Source: Gibbula magus (taxonomy: Eukaryota; Mollusca; Gastropoda; Trochida; Trochidae). Taken from it: 64,000 nt of DNA. Position numbers and translations under genes: made by a program. Where the stretch lies: the NCBI GenBank assembly GCA_936450465.1, contig OW388290.1, positions 25,037,457 to 25,101,456 of the forward strand. The letters run 5' to 3'. Shown here one piece after another: positions 13,441-22,710 of this stretch; the stretch's first letter is position 1; each line of letters begins with the position of its first letter. The notes beneath the pieces are model-generated. The model worked only from the letters and a program-made list of their open reading frames with translations. It was not told the DNA's origin and searched no databases.

Positions 13441-13457
13441 CGACGTGTCCCTGACTG

Positions 13458-16400
13458 ATAAAATGCATACCATATGAAATGCATCCATACACTATAGCTT
13501 AAGGGTGTCCATACAATACAATATATTAACATGAGGTTGACATTAGCATAAGTTCCTCTTTTACTACAGAATCAAGATTCAATACTAGCAGTACGACAAA
13601 CCTACACCAAATCATGAAGTCTGCAAGCATAGTAGGAAGGCATAAAGAGATTTGCAAGAAATGATTGAAGGTTGTCTGAGGAAATGGTCTAACAAACCAA
13701 CGTGTGCCTATGATTCGGCAATCACATCTTCATTGATCAAATTGATGAGTTCATTCTACGCCGAATTAATTTGTCAATTGCAATGCAGAAGTGTGTATTC
13801 TGCATGAGAGAAAGTTGAAATTCATTATCAAGGCTTTATATTTGAACAAGGGCAACATTGAACATTCTTCATTAATAAAGCAAATGTCTGAAAGGAACAC
13901 GAGGTTTGCATAGCACATCTACATTATTGAGTGTTTTGAGTTTCCGTACATATTCCGTTCATATTGAAATAGTTGTTTTTCTGGTGCGACCAACATGTGA
14001 CATTTTCAGATCATTTTAACTAGAAGACTCTCCAAAAACAAATTATATTATATAATATACTCATTTTACAATTCATCAATAATGTATAATACTCTTTGTA
14101 TTTTTTTTTACGTTATAAAAACGAAAGCACAGAAAGTAAAGCAGCATTGCCAAATAGGCACACGGACATAAAGGATTGCTAACGGAAGGTATCAGAAGTT
14201 TTACAGGAAGAACATAGACTGGGGAAAGTCAGTGAATTGAGATGGTTTTAAAAAAACGAGACATCAATGACAAGAATATAGGACACTAAATAAACAGTAA
14301 ACTAAGATCGTCAACTGGTAATGTGCTATCATTTTAGAGCCAAAAGCACACATATACAATATTTGGACTTGTGAGGCCTGGCTTAATATGTTTATGGGTG
14401 GAGTGTACATGCTGTTGAGCTTTTAATCCTGAAGTACTAATGATGCATAATGATGAACGCAAACTTGGGATACAAGTTTTGTCCGAGCGTCAAGTTACAG
14501 GGAATTGTAATCATGGGTACTGAATAAACTATTTCATCAAGGTGCAACAAGAGGTCTGATAACATGCATGTTCAAAATTGAAATGTTCAAGTTTGTTAAT
14601 CAGTTTAAATCAATGTTAACATTATGTCATTGAACTACAGGAGATGTGTCATCAATGTGTCTTGGTATATATGTTATGTTGGAACCATGGCTTGAGCCCA
14701 ACACAGATAAGTGCTTAATATTCCAGTATGTCTTTATGTTGATGAAAACATTATCAAATGTATTCACATCATGACAGAGTTGGCGGGTGTATAGAAATTA
14801 CCATCTTTTGTGTCTGGACCAGAGCTCAAAAACTGTGTTAAAGGCCTAGTTCAATGTAACTTTGTATGTGGACCATTCATCAAGGGTAAAGATGTCTTTC
14901 GGGGGTTTCAACCTCTTATGATTTTGATTGTTAGTCGTTCACAGGTTTGTTTCCAGAACTAAACTGTGAGGAATGGCTAAAAAAACCCTTGTAGTAAAAT
15001 CATCGTGTAGATGTGATGTTGGGGTTTTCAACTTATTCAGACTTGTAGCCTTTTCCCTGCAAATGCAACAGAAAATTTCGTTTCCAGAACAGGTACCTAC
15101 TGTATTGAACTCAGCCAAGAAGTAGAACCATGTTCTTTTGTAGCGTGAATTTATTACCAATGTTTTGCTTATGCGATTTGCAATTACAAATGTGAGTGAT
15201 TATGGAATTCTTGATGAAAAGTACAATTTATGTTTTAAAATGATATTGAAGCAATCTGTTTGAGTCTATTGTGGATTTTCAAGCGTTTTGCAAAAAATTT
15301 CATGATCATGATTTGTAGTTGAAGGAGGGAATAACAATATCCAGATAAATATTAGATAAGCTTTATAAACACAATGAAAGTGTAGCTACTGATGAGTTAA
15401 ATGATGGATAAAATATATACATTACAATTGGAAATAAAGTAACATGAATAACTACATGTACTGTATAAAGTATCTTCTCTGTGAGGCATTTAAGAAAATG
15501 AGTCAGACCTGTGGCAAATGCGACGGCGATACTGTTGTGGGATTGTATGTATCTTTATGTTATCAACTAAGCAAGTTTAGTTCTTTTGGGTCACAAAAAG
15601 TCAGAACTTGCATTCCTTATTGTCATATTATTTCAATTGATGACAAGATAGTGGACAACTTGGAGCAATAGGTCCAGGGTTCGAATCCTGCAACGGGTTG
15701 GGCAAATTTGTCTACTGTAGTCTAAGATTTAAATTTCCTGTCGATGCTCGCAGGGTTTTGCAATGCACAGCCACAATCAGCCATGATGTAAGTAAAATAC
15801 TTTGAAAGCGGTATTCTGTTTTTTCTTTATACCAGTTAACATATTATAAGAATGATTTAGGGTGTGGGTATTGTGAAAAAATCAAACATTTTATTCACTT
15901 TTTTGCGATTAATGTTAGAGTTTCAAAGAATATAAGCGGCATGCCAGCTTTAAGAAACTTGAAAACACAACTGTTTATATATGTCTGGTACAAATTGAAG
16001 GTTTGAATATATTCATGACTCCTTGTGTAGGTAGTTATCATAGATATATTATTTTTAAATCATTGCAATATCAAGGGGTCGTGATTGAGTTTACACAGAC
16101 ACCAACCCCTTGTGATCGTGGAAAGTTTAATTACATAGTTAGCCCTCCACACTATGGTGTTATCATGTAACTCTCATTAATATTACCCATCGTCCCACAA
16201 CAAATTGCAGAGTATTGATAACAAAAACCTGATAATTCAATAAATCCATGTATGTCAAGCATGAACAACTGAGGGAATGAGAATATTTTGGTCCCAAATT
16301 AGATAATGAAAATAAAATTTACCTCAATTCAAGCCTTTTGTTTTAGTTCGTCATTAGGTTTCTATGGACATTTTGCCAACACATAAAATATATCAATGCT

Positions 16401-16678
16401 ATGACATGACATACATGTGTATGACATGGCGAAAGAGAAATAATTTTAATATCACCACACGCCTAAGTTATTAGATTCAAAGACACATACTCTTGCACTA
16501 CCTGTTACCGTTAAACGGATGTTCATGTATTGCGGTAGGTAGAACAGATGTTAAGGATTCTTGAGGCTGCGATATACCCATTTGTACAGTTACTTTGGCA
16601 ACTTCCTTGTAGTGCATGTTCCTGACTAAATAGTGCTGCAAGCTGCCCTTGTCAATGCTGGCTGAAATGTTAATTATA
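13458..16678. other. AT-rich DNA, no supported gene
   Basis: Contains one half of a dispersed direct repeat (about 13640-13860, partner at 27945-28150) and a tRNA-like 3' half near 15655-15700 with a perfect B-box (GGTTCGAATCC), probably a SINE relic. A lone 'GGCATGCC' occurs near 15938. Short frames at 14939-15160 and 15444-15671 show no recognisable domain. Confidence 0.4.
13640..13860 (+). repeat. Dispersed repeat, copy 1 (partner 27945-28150)
   Basis: Shares an ordered set of strings with 27945-28150: 'TGATTCGGCAATCA', 'ATCTTCA', 'GAGTTCATT', 'AATTGTCAAT', 'GCATGAGAGAA' and 'AAGGC'. The copies are clearly diverged. Nature unknown; no terminal repeats were identified. Confidence 0.6.
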
Positions 16679-16837
16679 TATTATTTAATATACTCTCCGT
16701 GATAGTTAACAATATGCCCAATTATCCTAATCTGTCTAATCCCGACAATCTTTACACAGCTTAAAGACAGAGTTATCGCTCAAGTGAACTGCACTCACCA
16801 CTCACCGGCAGGTGGCCTACCTTATATGGTCATTGCT
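16679..16837 (+). repeat. Left inverted terminal repeat of DIRS element
   Basis: Inverted match to 22711-22888. From 'AACAATATGCCCAATTATCC' inward to about 16832 the arms differ at only one base (ATATGGTCATTG here, ATATGGCCATTG in the other arm). The outermost 35 bases (TATTATTTAATATACTCTCC onward) differ from the right arm but match the first half of the internal complementary region exactly. Confidence 0.95.
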
Positions 16838-17486
16838 TTTCTGTCGGCCATCGAAGCATGTTGTGTTTTGATAGCTCTCTAATTCGATAGTAATAAGATT
16901 ATTGTCTCGACTTTGTTCTCCTTCTCAGTTGTGTTTTTTCTGTCTGAGGGTGGTTAGACAGCCTTTCGCGAAGTAGTCTCTCTCCTTTAGACAGGTTAGT
17001 GGTTGTTGACTGCAGTTGACGTGTCAACTGTTGTTGATTTCGGGGTGCTCGTTCTGCACGGGCAGTCCGTGCAGGTCGGTGATCTCGGGGCCGCTTGCGC
17101 GTGCCGCCTGTCCCTTGCGCTTGGCGCGGGGGTCATACCGCTTGCCTTCTGTTTTCTGCTGTAGCGGTTGGCGCTGGCCGCCTGCGCTTGGTTGCTCTTG
17201 CCGCTTGCGCGTGGATAGCGCCTGCCGCCTCCTCTTGATAGGTTGTCGCCTGGGTTGGACAGCGCTTGTCGCCTGGGTTGGATTGCGCTGCCGCCTGCGT
17301 TTGTTTAGCGCTTGCCGCTTGTGCGGGGATAGCGCCTGCCGCCTCCTCTCGGGAGGTTGTCGCCTGGGTTGGACAGCGCTTGTCGCCTGGGTTGGATTGC
17401 GCTGCCGCCTGCATTTGTTTAGCGCTTGCCGCTTGCGCGGGGATAGCGCCGGCCGCTCGCGCGTTCTCTCTTTTTGCTTGCTGAGT
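16838..17486 (+). promoter_or_regulatory. DIRS 5' leader between left arm and gag ATG
   Basis: About 650 bases upstream of the first in-frame ATG. The second half is GC-rich and repetitive and stays open in the gag frame back to about 17016, but that stretch has no ATG and translates to low-complexity sequence, so it is read as leader. No convincing TATA box was located. Confidence 0.5.
17213..17454 (+). repeat. 114-bp tandem repeat in DIRS leader
   Basis: The landmark GGATAGCGCC occurs at 17213, 17327 and 17441, giving an exact 114-bp period (38 codons). There are two full units plus the start of a third, and a degenerate copy upstream from about 17125. Within a unit 'CGCCTGGGTTGGA' is itself repeated. 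The period is a multiple of three, so the gag frame stays open. Confidence 0.85.
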
Positions 17487-19274
17487 ATGACTTCGCCATA
17501 CTCGGCGTTCTGTGGGGCGTGTGGCTATAGGAAGTCAGCGCGATTTGACCCCCACACCCTTTGCCGCCTGTGCCGCAACCTTTGTCCGGACGCGGACAGG
17601 TGTGAGGAATGTGCTGACCTCTCGGTGGAGGAGCATCGCGAGTATCGCAACTCCGTTAAGAAGAGTGAGAGTCAGTCTAAGCTGAGGGCGTCCAGGCGGC
17701 CCTCTCCGTCCGCTACCGCCACCGCTACCGCTAGCGCCGGCACCGCCATGTCCGATCCCAGGTCGCCGGCTTCAGACCTGGTGATCTCGGAGGACACGGC
17801 GGAATTCGATTTGCCAGAGGCAGGGGCGGGATCGGGTCGAGAGGCGGCCGCCAAGGACACTTACGTCTCTTCACAGGGTAGTGGGGGTGAGAGATCTCCC
17901 ATCAGGAGATCCTCCCCTGACGCCGAGTCCTTTCCAGACCGGCGACTTTCGCCTAGGAGGAAGAGGAAACACAAGTCCAAGAAGAGGAGGTTGAGGCCTC
18001 TTTCTCCTCCTCCCTTTGATACAAGGAGATTGACTGAGGATATTCTGTCCTCAGTCAAGGACATGGTTTCCTCCATGCTGGACAGACGACTGCCGGCGCA
18101 GACTAGGGTTGAGGAAGGGGTTACTTCGCCCTCGACCTCCCCGCCGTCCACGCCCAAGAGGAGGAGGGTGGTGGTTGTTTCACCTGCCGGCACCTCCTCA
18201 GATCCAGACAAGTCGGCCCCGGAGGTGGCTTCCCAGGAGGGTGGGATGTCCACTTCAGGGAGATCCTCTCCCGAGTTGACCATTGTGGAGACGCCTCAAG
18301 TGGATGCCCCTGACCTCAAGGAACGCCTGGCGGCTATCGCCGACTGGTGTCAAGTGGACTTAGTTGAGGTTGAGGATGAACCCTCCTCGACCAAGCTGGC
18401 CAGAATGGAGACATTCTGCACCGAGGAAGAGGCGCCTACCCAACGCCTCGTGGCACTGCCGCCACACAGAATCCTTCAGGCGGCGGGCAGGGATTACGAC
18501 GCCAATGTCGCCGCGGCGGCGCCAGGCCGTCTCCTGCCCCCCCTGGTTCTGGGTGAGAAGCAGCGCGCTTCCCTCCCAGTAGCACAGTCTTCTTTCCCCC
18601 TCTGTCCCCCTGTCCTGGACGACGATATTCGCCGGGTGGCCGTCCCCTCCGTACCTCACCAGGTGTCGGACGCTCACTTGAGCCATCTTGACAAGGAGGC
18701 TAGGAGCATCCTGGGGTTGGCCAATCACGTGGCGCATGCCTGTCAGGGTATGGCATCCTTTGCGAAGGAGGCGGGGATGGAGGGAGGGGCGAAGGCTCTT
18801 TACCGCGGTTTCGGCGCCGTGGCGGGGAACATCGCTCAGATGATGTTGTGCGCCTCCCGCATTTCGGCGGGGGTCACAAATCTCAGGAGAGATGGTTTCC
18901 TTGCCCGGACAAACCTTCCGGCGGAGCTCCGGAACCGCTTGCGGGCCGCTCCCGCGTCATCTTCATCTCTCTTTGATGGGCAGATTGCCGGGGTCCTCCG
19001 GCAGCGGCAGGAGTGTCAGCAGCAGGAATTGACCAACAGACTGGCCGCTGGCGGGGGTAGAGCCTCTTCTCAGACGCATACGCCCAAGAAGAGGAAGGGA
19101 GGCGCGAACACTCCCGTGGGTAACGCCAAGACTGGCGGAGTTTCCTTTCGGTTTGGGGGTCGGCAGGACAGAAGTCGTGACTTCAATGCCGGCCCCTCTC
19201 CCAAGCACACCCCCAAGAAGGGTAGTCAGCGTGGCAGGGGCCGCGCATATGGAGGTACCCCGAGGAAGCAGTGA
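17487..19274 (+). CDS. gag: DIRS gag-like protein (ORF1)
   Basis: Predicted nucleocapsid-like protein of 595 residues that would bind and package the element RNA. The start is the first in-frame ATG, with A at -3; the open frame continues upstream to 17016 without an ATG and translates to the 114-bp repeats. Near the N-terminus are paired cysteines: C9-x2-C12, then D21-P-H23-x2-C26-x2-C29-x3-C33 and C39-x2-C42. This Cys/His cluster is of the kind I associate with DIRS gag proteins. It is followed by Ser/Pro-rich and acidic stretches, a strongly basic tract around residues 152-172 (RRKRKHKSKKRR) that could bind RNA or act as a nuclear signal, and a basic Gly/Lys-rich C-terminus. The 3' end overlaps the RT frame by about 90 bp in another frame. 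Function is inferred from position and composition. Confidence 0.85.
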   Translation: MTSPYSAFCGACGYRKSARFDPHTLCRLCRNLCPDADRCEECADLSVEEHREYRNSVKKSESQSKLRASRRPSPSATATATASAGTAMSDPRSPASDLVISEDTAEFDLPEAGAGSGREAAAKDTYVSSQGSGGERSPIRRSSPDAESFPDRRLSPRRKRKHKSKKRRLRPLSPPPFDTRRLTEDILSSVKDMVSSMLDRRLPAQTRVEEGVTSPSTSPPSTPKRRRVVVVSPAGTSSDPDKSAPEVASQEGGMSTSGRSSPELTIVETPQVDAPDLKERLAAIADWCQVDLVEVEDEPSSTKLARMETFCTEEEAPTQRLVALPPHRILQAAGRDYDANVAAAAPGRLLPPLVLGEKQRASLPVAQSSFPLCPPVLDDDIRRVAVPSVPHQVSDAHLSHLDKEARSILGLANHVAHACQGMASFAKEAGMEGGAKALYRGFGAVAGNIAQMMLCASRISAGVTNLRRDGFLARTNLPAELRNRLRAAPASSSSLFDGQIAGVLRQRQECQQQELTNRLAAGGGRASSQTHTPKKRKGGANTPVGNAKTGGVSFRFGGRQDRSRDFNAGPSPKHTPKKGSQRGRGRAYGGTPRKQ

Positions 19275-21216
19275 CTCGTGGGTGGCCCCCGAGCTGCCTC
19301 CACAGGTTGTCCCGGCGTGGGAAGGGCCAGTGGGAGGTCGACTCTCTCGGTTTGTGGCCAACTGGGCGCAATTGGGGCTCGATCCTTTCGTCTGCAAGGT
19401 TTTGGAGCGGGGGTTTCGTATTCCCGTGGCACACCGCCCCCCGCTAACCTGTTTTCCAACAGAGAGGCCGCTAGAACGAGATCGGCTCGCACTGACGCTG
19501 GAACAGGTGGAGACACTCATCTCCAAACGGGCGGTGGAGGAACTCCTGCCCCAAAACCTCACTCCAGGATACTACTCTCCGGTCTTCGTGCGACCGAAGC
19601 GAGACCCGAAAAAGTGGCGGCTGATCCACGACTTGAAGGAGTTCAACCTCTCCTTCCTAGAGCGGCCGCCATATTTTCGTCTCTTGACCGTACCATCAGT
19701 GATGCGGTTGCTGGAGCCCTTGGATTCGATGATATCCCTCGATCTGCAGGACGCGTATCTGCACATTCCCATCTACCATGGCGATCGCAGATACCTCCGG
19801 TTTGTCCTGGCGGGTCGCCACTTTCAGTGGAACGTTCTACCGTTCGGGATATCGTCGGCTCCATGGCTTTTCACTCGCGTGACCCAGCCCATCGTCCAAT
19901 ACCTTCATCGAGTGGACGTGCAGTTCGCGATGTATCTGGACGACGGGTTCACTCACAACAGATCCCCATCTGTTCTGGAGGCGCAACGAGACTTTGTGAT
20001 AACGTTGTTCAGGCGGCTGGGATGGCTAGTCAACCTAGACAAGTCAGACCTGGAGCCAACGACGTCGCTGGTCTTTCTGGGAGCTCGCCTGGATACCGTG
20101 ACCTACAGAGCTTTCGTCACTACAGAACGGATGGGGCGCTACAAAGATCTCCTGGAATTAGCACTCCGGGAGCCGCTGTCACTCCGCAAGTGGCAGAGGC
20201 TGTTGGGGTTCTTGAGCGCAACCCAACACTTCACTCGAAGGGGTCGGTTGCAGCTCAGGCCCCTGCAGATTTTCGTAAACACGCACGTCAGGGAGAAGAC
20301 TTGCCGTCATGTCTTCCCGATTCCAACCGAGTTGAGACACCACCTCTCCTGGTGGCAGCAGGAGTCCAACGTGCTGGGGGGAGTGCCCCTCAGGCAGCCC
20401 CCAGCGACGTCTCAGCTATACGTGGATGCCTCCACCCAGGGGTGGGGAGCCCACCTAGATTCAGACCAAACGGCGGGGGTGTGGTCGTCAGCGCAATCAC
20501 GACGCCACATCAACGTCCTCGAACTGGACGCCATAAGGCTGGCGATCAGCCATTGGTCAGGTCACCTGCGGGGGCAGGTCCTGTGTGTTCACACGGACAG
20601 CTCAGCGGCGGCCTGGGCCATAAACAAGCAGGGGTCAACCAAGGCAGACTCTCTACTTCAACTGGTGGCGGAGCTGTTTCACCTAGTGGACAGTCTCGGA
20701 CTCTCTCTCAGGGCGGTGCACATCCCAGGAGCCAAGAACGTCCTGGCGGACGCCTTGTCTCGGCCGGACAAACCTCCTTCGACGGAGTGGATGTTGCACC
20801 CGAGGGTGTTCGAGAGTCTGTGTTTGAGGTTCGGCAAACCTCACATAGACCTCTTTGCGACTCGGCTCAACCACCAGTTGCCGACGTACGTGTCCCCCGT
20901 ACCGGACCCGGCCGCGTGGGCTCTCGATGCGCTCGCGTTAGGATGGGAGGGGATGGTCGCCTACGCCTATCCCCCTCACGCCATCCTGAGTCACGTGGTG
21001 GCGAAGGTACAGGAGACACGAGTACTTCAACTCCTACTCATAGCTCCGTTGTGGCCAGCCAGGGCCTGGTACGTTCCCCTGAGGAGGATGTGCCGCCAAG
21101 ACCCTGTCCCCCTCCCTCTGAGATGGGACCTATTGACGAGCAAACCAAGCGGGCGGGTTCACGAGAACCCCCAGGCGCTCCACCTTCACGCCTGGTTTGT
21201 CTCCAAAGGGGGTTGA
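19186..21216 (+). CDS. DIRS reverse transcriptase / RNase H (with MT-like tail)
   Basis: Polyprotein of 676 residues that copies element RNA to DNA. From the ATG at 19186 (a second is at 19249), the RT domain lies roughly at residues 120-290. Motif A is SLDLQDAYLHI with catalytic D186, and motif C is YLDD at 250-253. The RNase H domain runs about 408-525 with candidate catalytic residues D414 (YVDAS), E446 (LELDA), D471 (HTDSS) and D522 (LADALS). The tail, about 545-676, contains DLFAT, YAYPP and APLWPARAWY, a pattern matching the methyltransferase-like region of DIRS1-type elements; its enzymatic activity is uncertain. The 5' end overlaps gag and the 3' end overlaps the recombinase frame, so reinitiation, frameshifting or separate initiation is needed. 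No stop or frameshift interrupts it. Confidence 0.95.
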   Translation: MPAPLPSTPPRRVVSVAGAAHMEVPRGSSDSWVAPELPPQVVPAWEGPVGGRLSRFVANWAQLGLDPFVCKVLERGFRIPVAHRPPLTCFPTERPLERDRLALTLEQVETLISKRAVEELLPQNLTPGYYSPVFVRPKRDPKKWRLIHDLKEFNLSFLERPPYFRLLTVPSVMRLLEPLDSMISLDLQDAYLHIPIYHGDRRYLRFVLAGRHFQWNVLPFGISSAPWLFTRVTQPIVQYLHRVDVQFAMYLDDGFTHNRSPSVLEAQRDFVITLFRRLGWLVNLDKSDLEPTTSLVFLGARLDTVTYRAFVTTERMGRYKDLLELALREPLSLRKWQRLLGFLSATQHFTRRGRLQLRPLQIFVNTHVREKTCRHVFPIPTELRHHLSWWQQESNVLGGVPLRQPPATSQLYVDASTQGWGAHLDSDQTAGVWSSAQSRRHINVLELDAIRLAISHWSGHLRGQVLCVHTDSSAAAWAINKQGSTKADSLLQLVAELFHLVDSLGLSLRAVHIPGAKNVLADALSRPDKPPSTEWMLHPRVFESLCLRFGKPHIDLFATRLNHQLPTYVSPVPDPAAWALDALALGWEGMVAYAYPPHAILSHVVAKVQETRVLQLLLIAPLWPARAWYVPLRRMCRQDPVPLPLRWDLLTSKPSGRVHENPQALHLHAWFVSKGG

Positions 21217-22283
21217 CAGGGGCGGGGTTTTCCAAGTCCGTCGCCGAAGCGGTCGCATCTTCGCAGAGACCCTCCACGAGGAATCTCTATGACGCCCAGT
21301 GGGGTGCCTTCGCCGCCTTCTGCGCGAAGGAGGGGTATGCTATCCAGGCGGTAACGGTCCCGCAGGTAGCTGAGTACCTGGTGTACCTACGAGAGGTGAG
21401 GAAGCTCAAAGCTTCCTCAATTAACACCAACCTGGCGGCGGTCATGTCAGTCCTTAGGAAGCGTGAGCCCCAGGTTGACATCTCGGTTCTTAAAGAACTT
21501 ATTAAGACCTACCGGAATGAGGACGGGCGGAGGAAGCTCAGGCCTCCGGAGTGGGACCTGACAGTGGTGCTCAACCATCTCAAGTCGGACCACTATGAGC
21601 CATTGACAGAGACGACTCTTCTCCGTCTCACCATCAAAACAGCCTTTTTGGTTGCGATGGGGTCCGCAGCCAGGATTTCAGAGCTTCACGCTCTCCAGGC
21701 GGACCTCTTGCGTTTTGAGGTGAGAGACGGCGGGTCGGCGTCACTGGGGTTAGCCCCTGAGTTCATCTGCAAGAACCAAGCCGCAGACGAAAGGGGTAGA
21801 ACCTTTTCGTTACCGTCTCTTTCCGGTAGCATAGATCCGACGGACGAGGATCGGCTCCTTTGTCCGGTGAGAGCCCTGCGGATCTACACCGAAAAGACCA
21901 AGACACTACGTCAAGGGAGAAGGAAACTTTTTCTTCCGCACTCCCAGACTAGTGTTCGGGAGTTAGACAAGCGTCAACTCAGCGTCTATCTCCGCTCGGC
22001 AGTGTTGGACGCCTACAAGGCCGCGGGCCTCGACCCGCCAGCGAAGGCCAATCCACACGAGATCAGAGCCATCTCGGCTACGATGGCTCTTCACAGTAAC
22101 ATGGCAGTGGCGGACATCATGGCCGGCTGTTTCTGGAAGTCGGGCCTGGTGTTCGCCAATCACTATCTTAGAGACGTATCCAACGAGGATATGGAGGGGG
22201 TTCATCGGTTGGGCGCACAGGTGTACGCCCAGCAACGAGTTCCGTCGGCCTCGTACCGAAGAGGCCTACCCCCCCCTCGTTAA
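21123..22283 (+). CDS. DIRS tyrosine recombinase (ORF3)
   Basis: Integrase of the tyrosine recombinase family, about 386 residues, that would insert the circular DNA copy. The catalytic set is visible: R184 (AARISELHAL), H312-x2-R315 (PHEIRA), W338 (CFWKSG, at the second His/Trp position) and nucleophile Y348 (FANHYLRDV). The N-terminal SAM-like core-binding region spans about residues 45-130 (TRNLYDAQWGAFAAFCAKEG onward). I chose ATG 21123 because it gives a normal-length recombinase overlapping the RT end by 94 bp; ATG 20943 is an alternative. The same frame is open upstream to 19278 beneath the RT gene, which is discussed separately. The frame is intact. Confidence 0.93.
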   Translation: MGPIDEQTKRAGSREPPGAPPSRLVCLQRGLTGAGFSKSVAEAVASSQRPSTRNLYDAQWGAFAAFCAKEGYAIQAVTVPQVAEYLVYLREVRKLKASSINTNLAAVMSVLRKREPQVDISVLKELIKTYRNEDGRRKLRPPEWDLTVVLNHLKSDHYEPLTETTLLRLTIKTAFLVAMGSAARISELHALQADLLRFEVRDGGSASLGLAPEFICKNQAADERGRTFSLPSLSGSIDPTDEDRLLCPVRALRIYTEKTKTLRQGRRKLFLPHSQTSVRELDKRQLSVYLRSAVLDAYKAAGLDPPAKANPHEIRAISATMALHSNMAVADIMAGCFWKSGLVFANHYLRDVSNEDMEGVHRLGAQVYAQQRVPSASYRRGLPPPR

Positions 22284-22316
22284 TTCGGCTGCTCCTTGGG
22301 CCAGTCTGGAGTATGC

Positions 22317-22322
22317 AATAAA
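22317..22322 (+). terminator. AATAAA polyadenylation signal of DIRS element
   Basis: AATAAA lies 34 bases downstream of the recombinase stop codon and upstream of the internal complementary region. It is a plausible 3' processing signal, but a genomic DIRS RNA must extend past it into the right arm, so it may serve only a subset of transcripts. Confidence 0.5.
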
Positions 22323-22553
22323 CATAGTCTCGATGATTTTAGTGATGCGTTTGTTGTCTTTTCTTTAGTTGGTGACCACGCGGGTGAGAGTCCCTCCGGT
22401 TACGAGTTGGGTCAAGCTTAACCCTCCGGTTGACAGATGAACCCCATCGGGGTTCAGGCTGGTTACGCTGTAGTGGCTCACCAACTTGACTCTTGTTAAG
22501 ACAGAGCTATCCCTCTTAGGGGCCTCTCGCTCCCCTCCACCTCTGTGGCAATC

Positions 22554-22647
22554 GGGCATATTGTTAACTATCACGGAGAGTATATTAAATAATAGTATGT
22601 TTTTGTTTAAACATCATTATTTATACTCACCGTTGATAGTTAACAAT
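22554..22647 (+). repeat. Internal complementary region of DIRS element
   Basis: A 94-base region whose first part (to the shared ATA near 22594) is the exact reverse complement of the left outer end, and whose second part is the exact reverse complement of the right outer end up to CATACTAT. In the accepted DIRS replication model this region templates completion and circularisation of the cDNA. Its perfect match to both ends indicates that no decay has occurred since insertion. Confidence 0.95.
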
Positions 22648-22710
22648 CGTAAGTTCCCTCCCGGCCTCCCCTCGGTCGCGTTCGGCTTCGTGTCTGTCCA
22701 TCAGAAGAAG

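Larger units (their letters stand above)
9885..13457. mobile_element. 3.57-kb non-autonomous DNA transposon with palindrome arrays
   Basis: Terminal inverted repeats of 27 bp with one mismatch start CAGTCAGGGACA and continue into GTCGGCTTTCCGTC. Both ends are flanked by ATAAA (9880-9884 and 13458-13462), read here as a 5-bp target duplication. Subterminal zones at 9902-10095 and 12805-13440 carry about a dozen copies of the palindrome AGACGGCATGCCGTCT and close variants. The TIR itself contains a variant (GACGGAAAGCCGAC), so the motif may be a transposase binding site. No transposase frame is present; the element must have been moved in trans. A TTAA-flanked element is nested at 10488-11734. 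The superfamily is not identifiable from these ends alone. Confidence 0.8.

Noticed and set aside
9880..13462. CRISPR-like array from regularly repeated GACGGCATGCCGTC
   Set aside because: Spacing is irregular, the motif is itself palindromic, and the array is bounded by transposon ends in a eukaryotic context.
15655..15705. tRNA gene suggested by GGTTCGAATCC
   Set aside because: There is a perfect B-box but no matching A-box, anticodon arm or acceptor stem.
17016..17486. Extended gag N-terminus from 17016
   Set aside because: The frame begins at a TTG codon with no ATG until 17487, and the peptide is encoded by 114-bp DNA repeats of low complexity.
17133..18737. Long minus-strand and alternate-frame ORFs over gag
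   Set aside because: They are shadows in GC-rich coding sequence with no domain; the plus-strand gene explains the openness.
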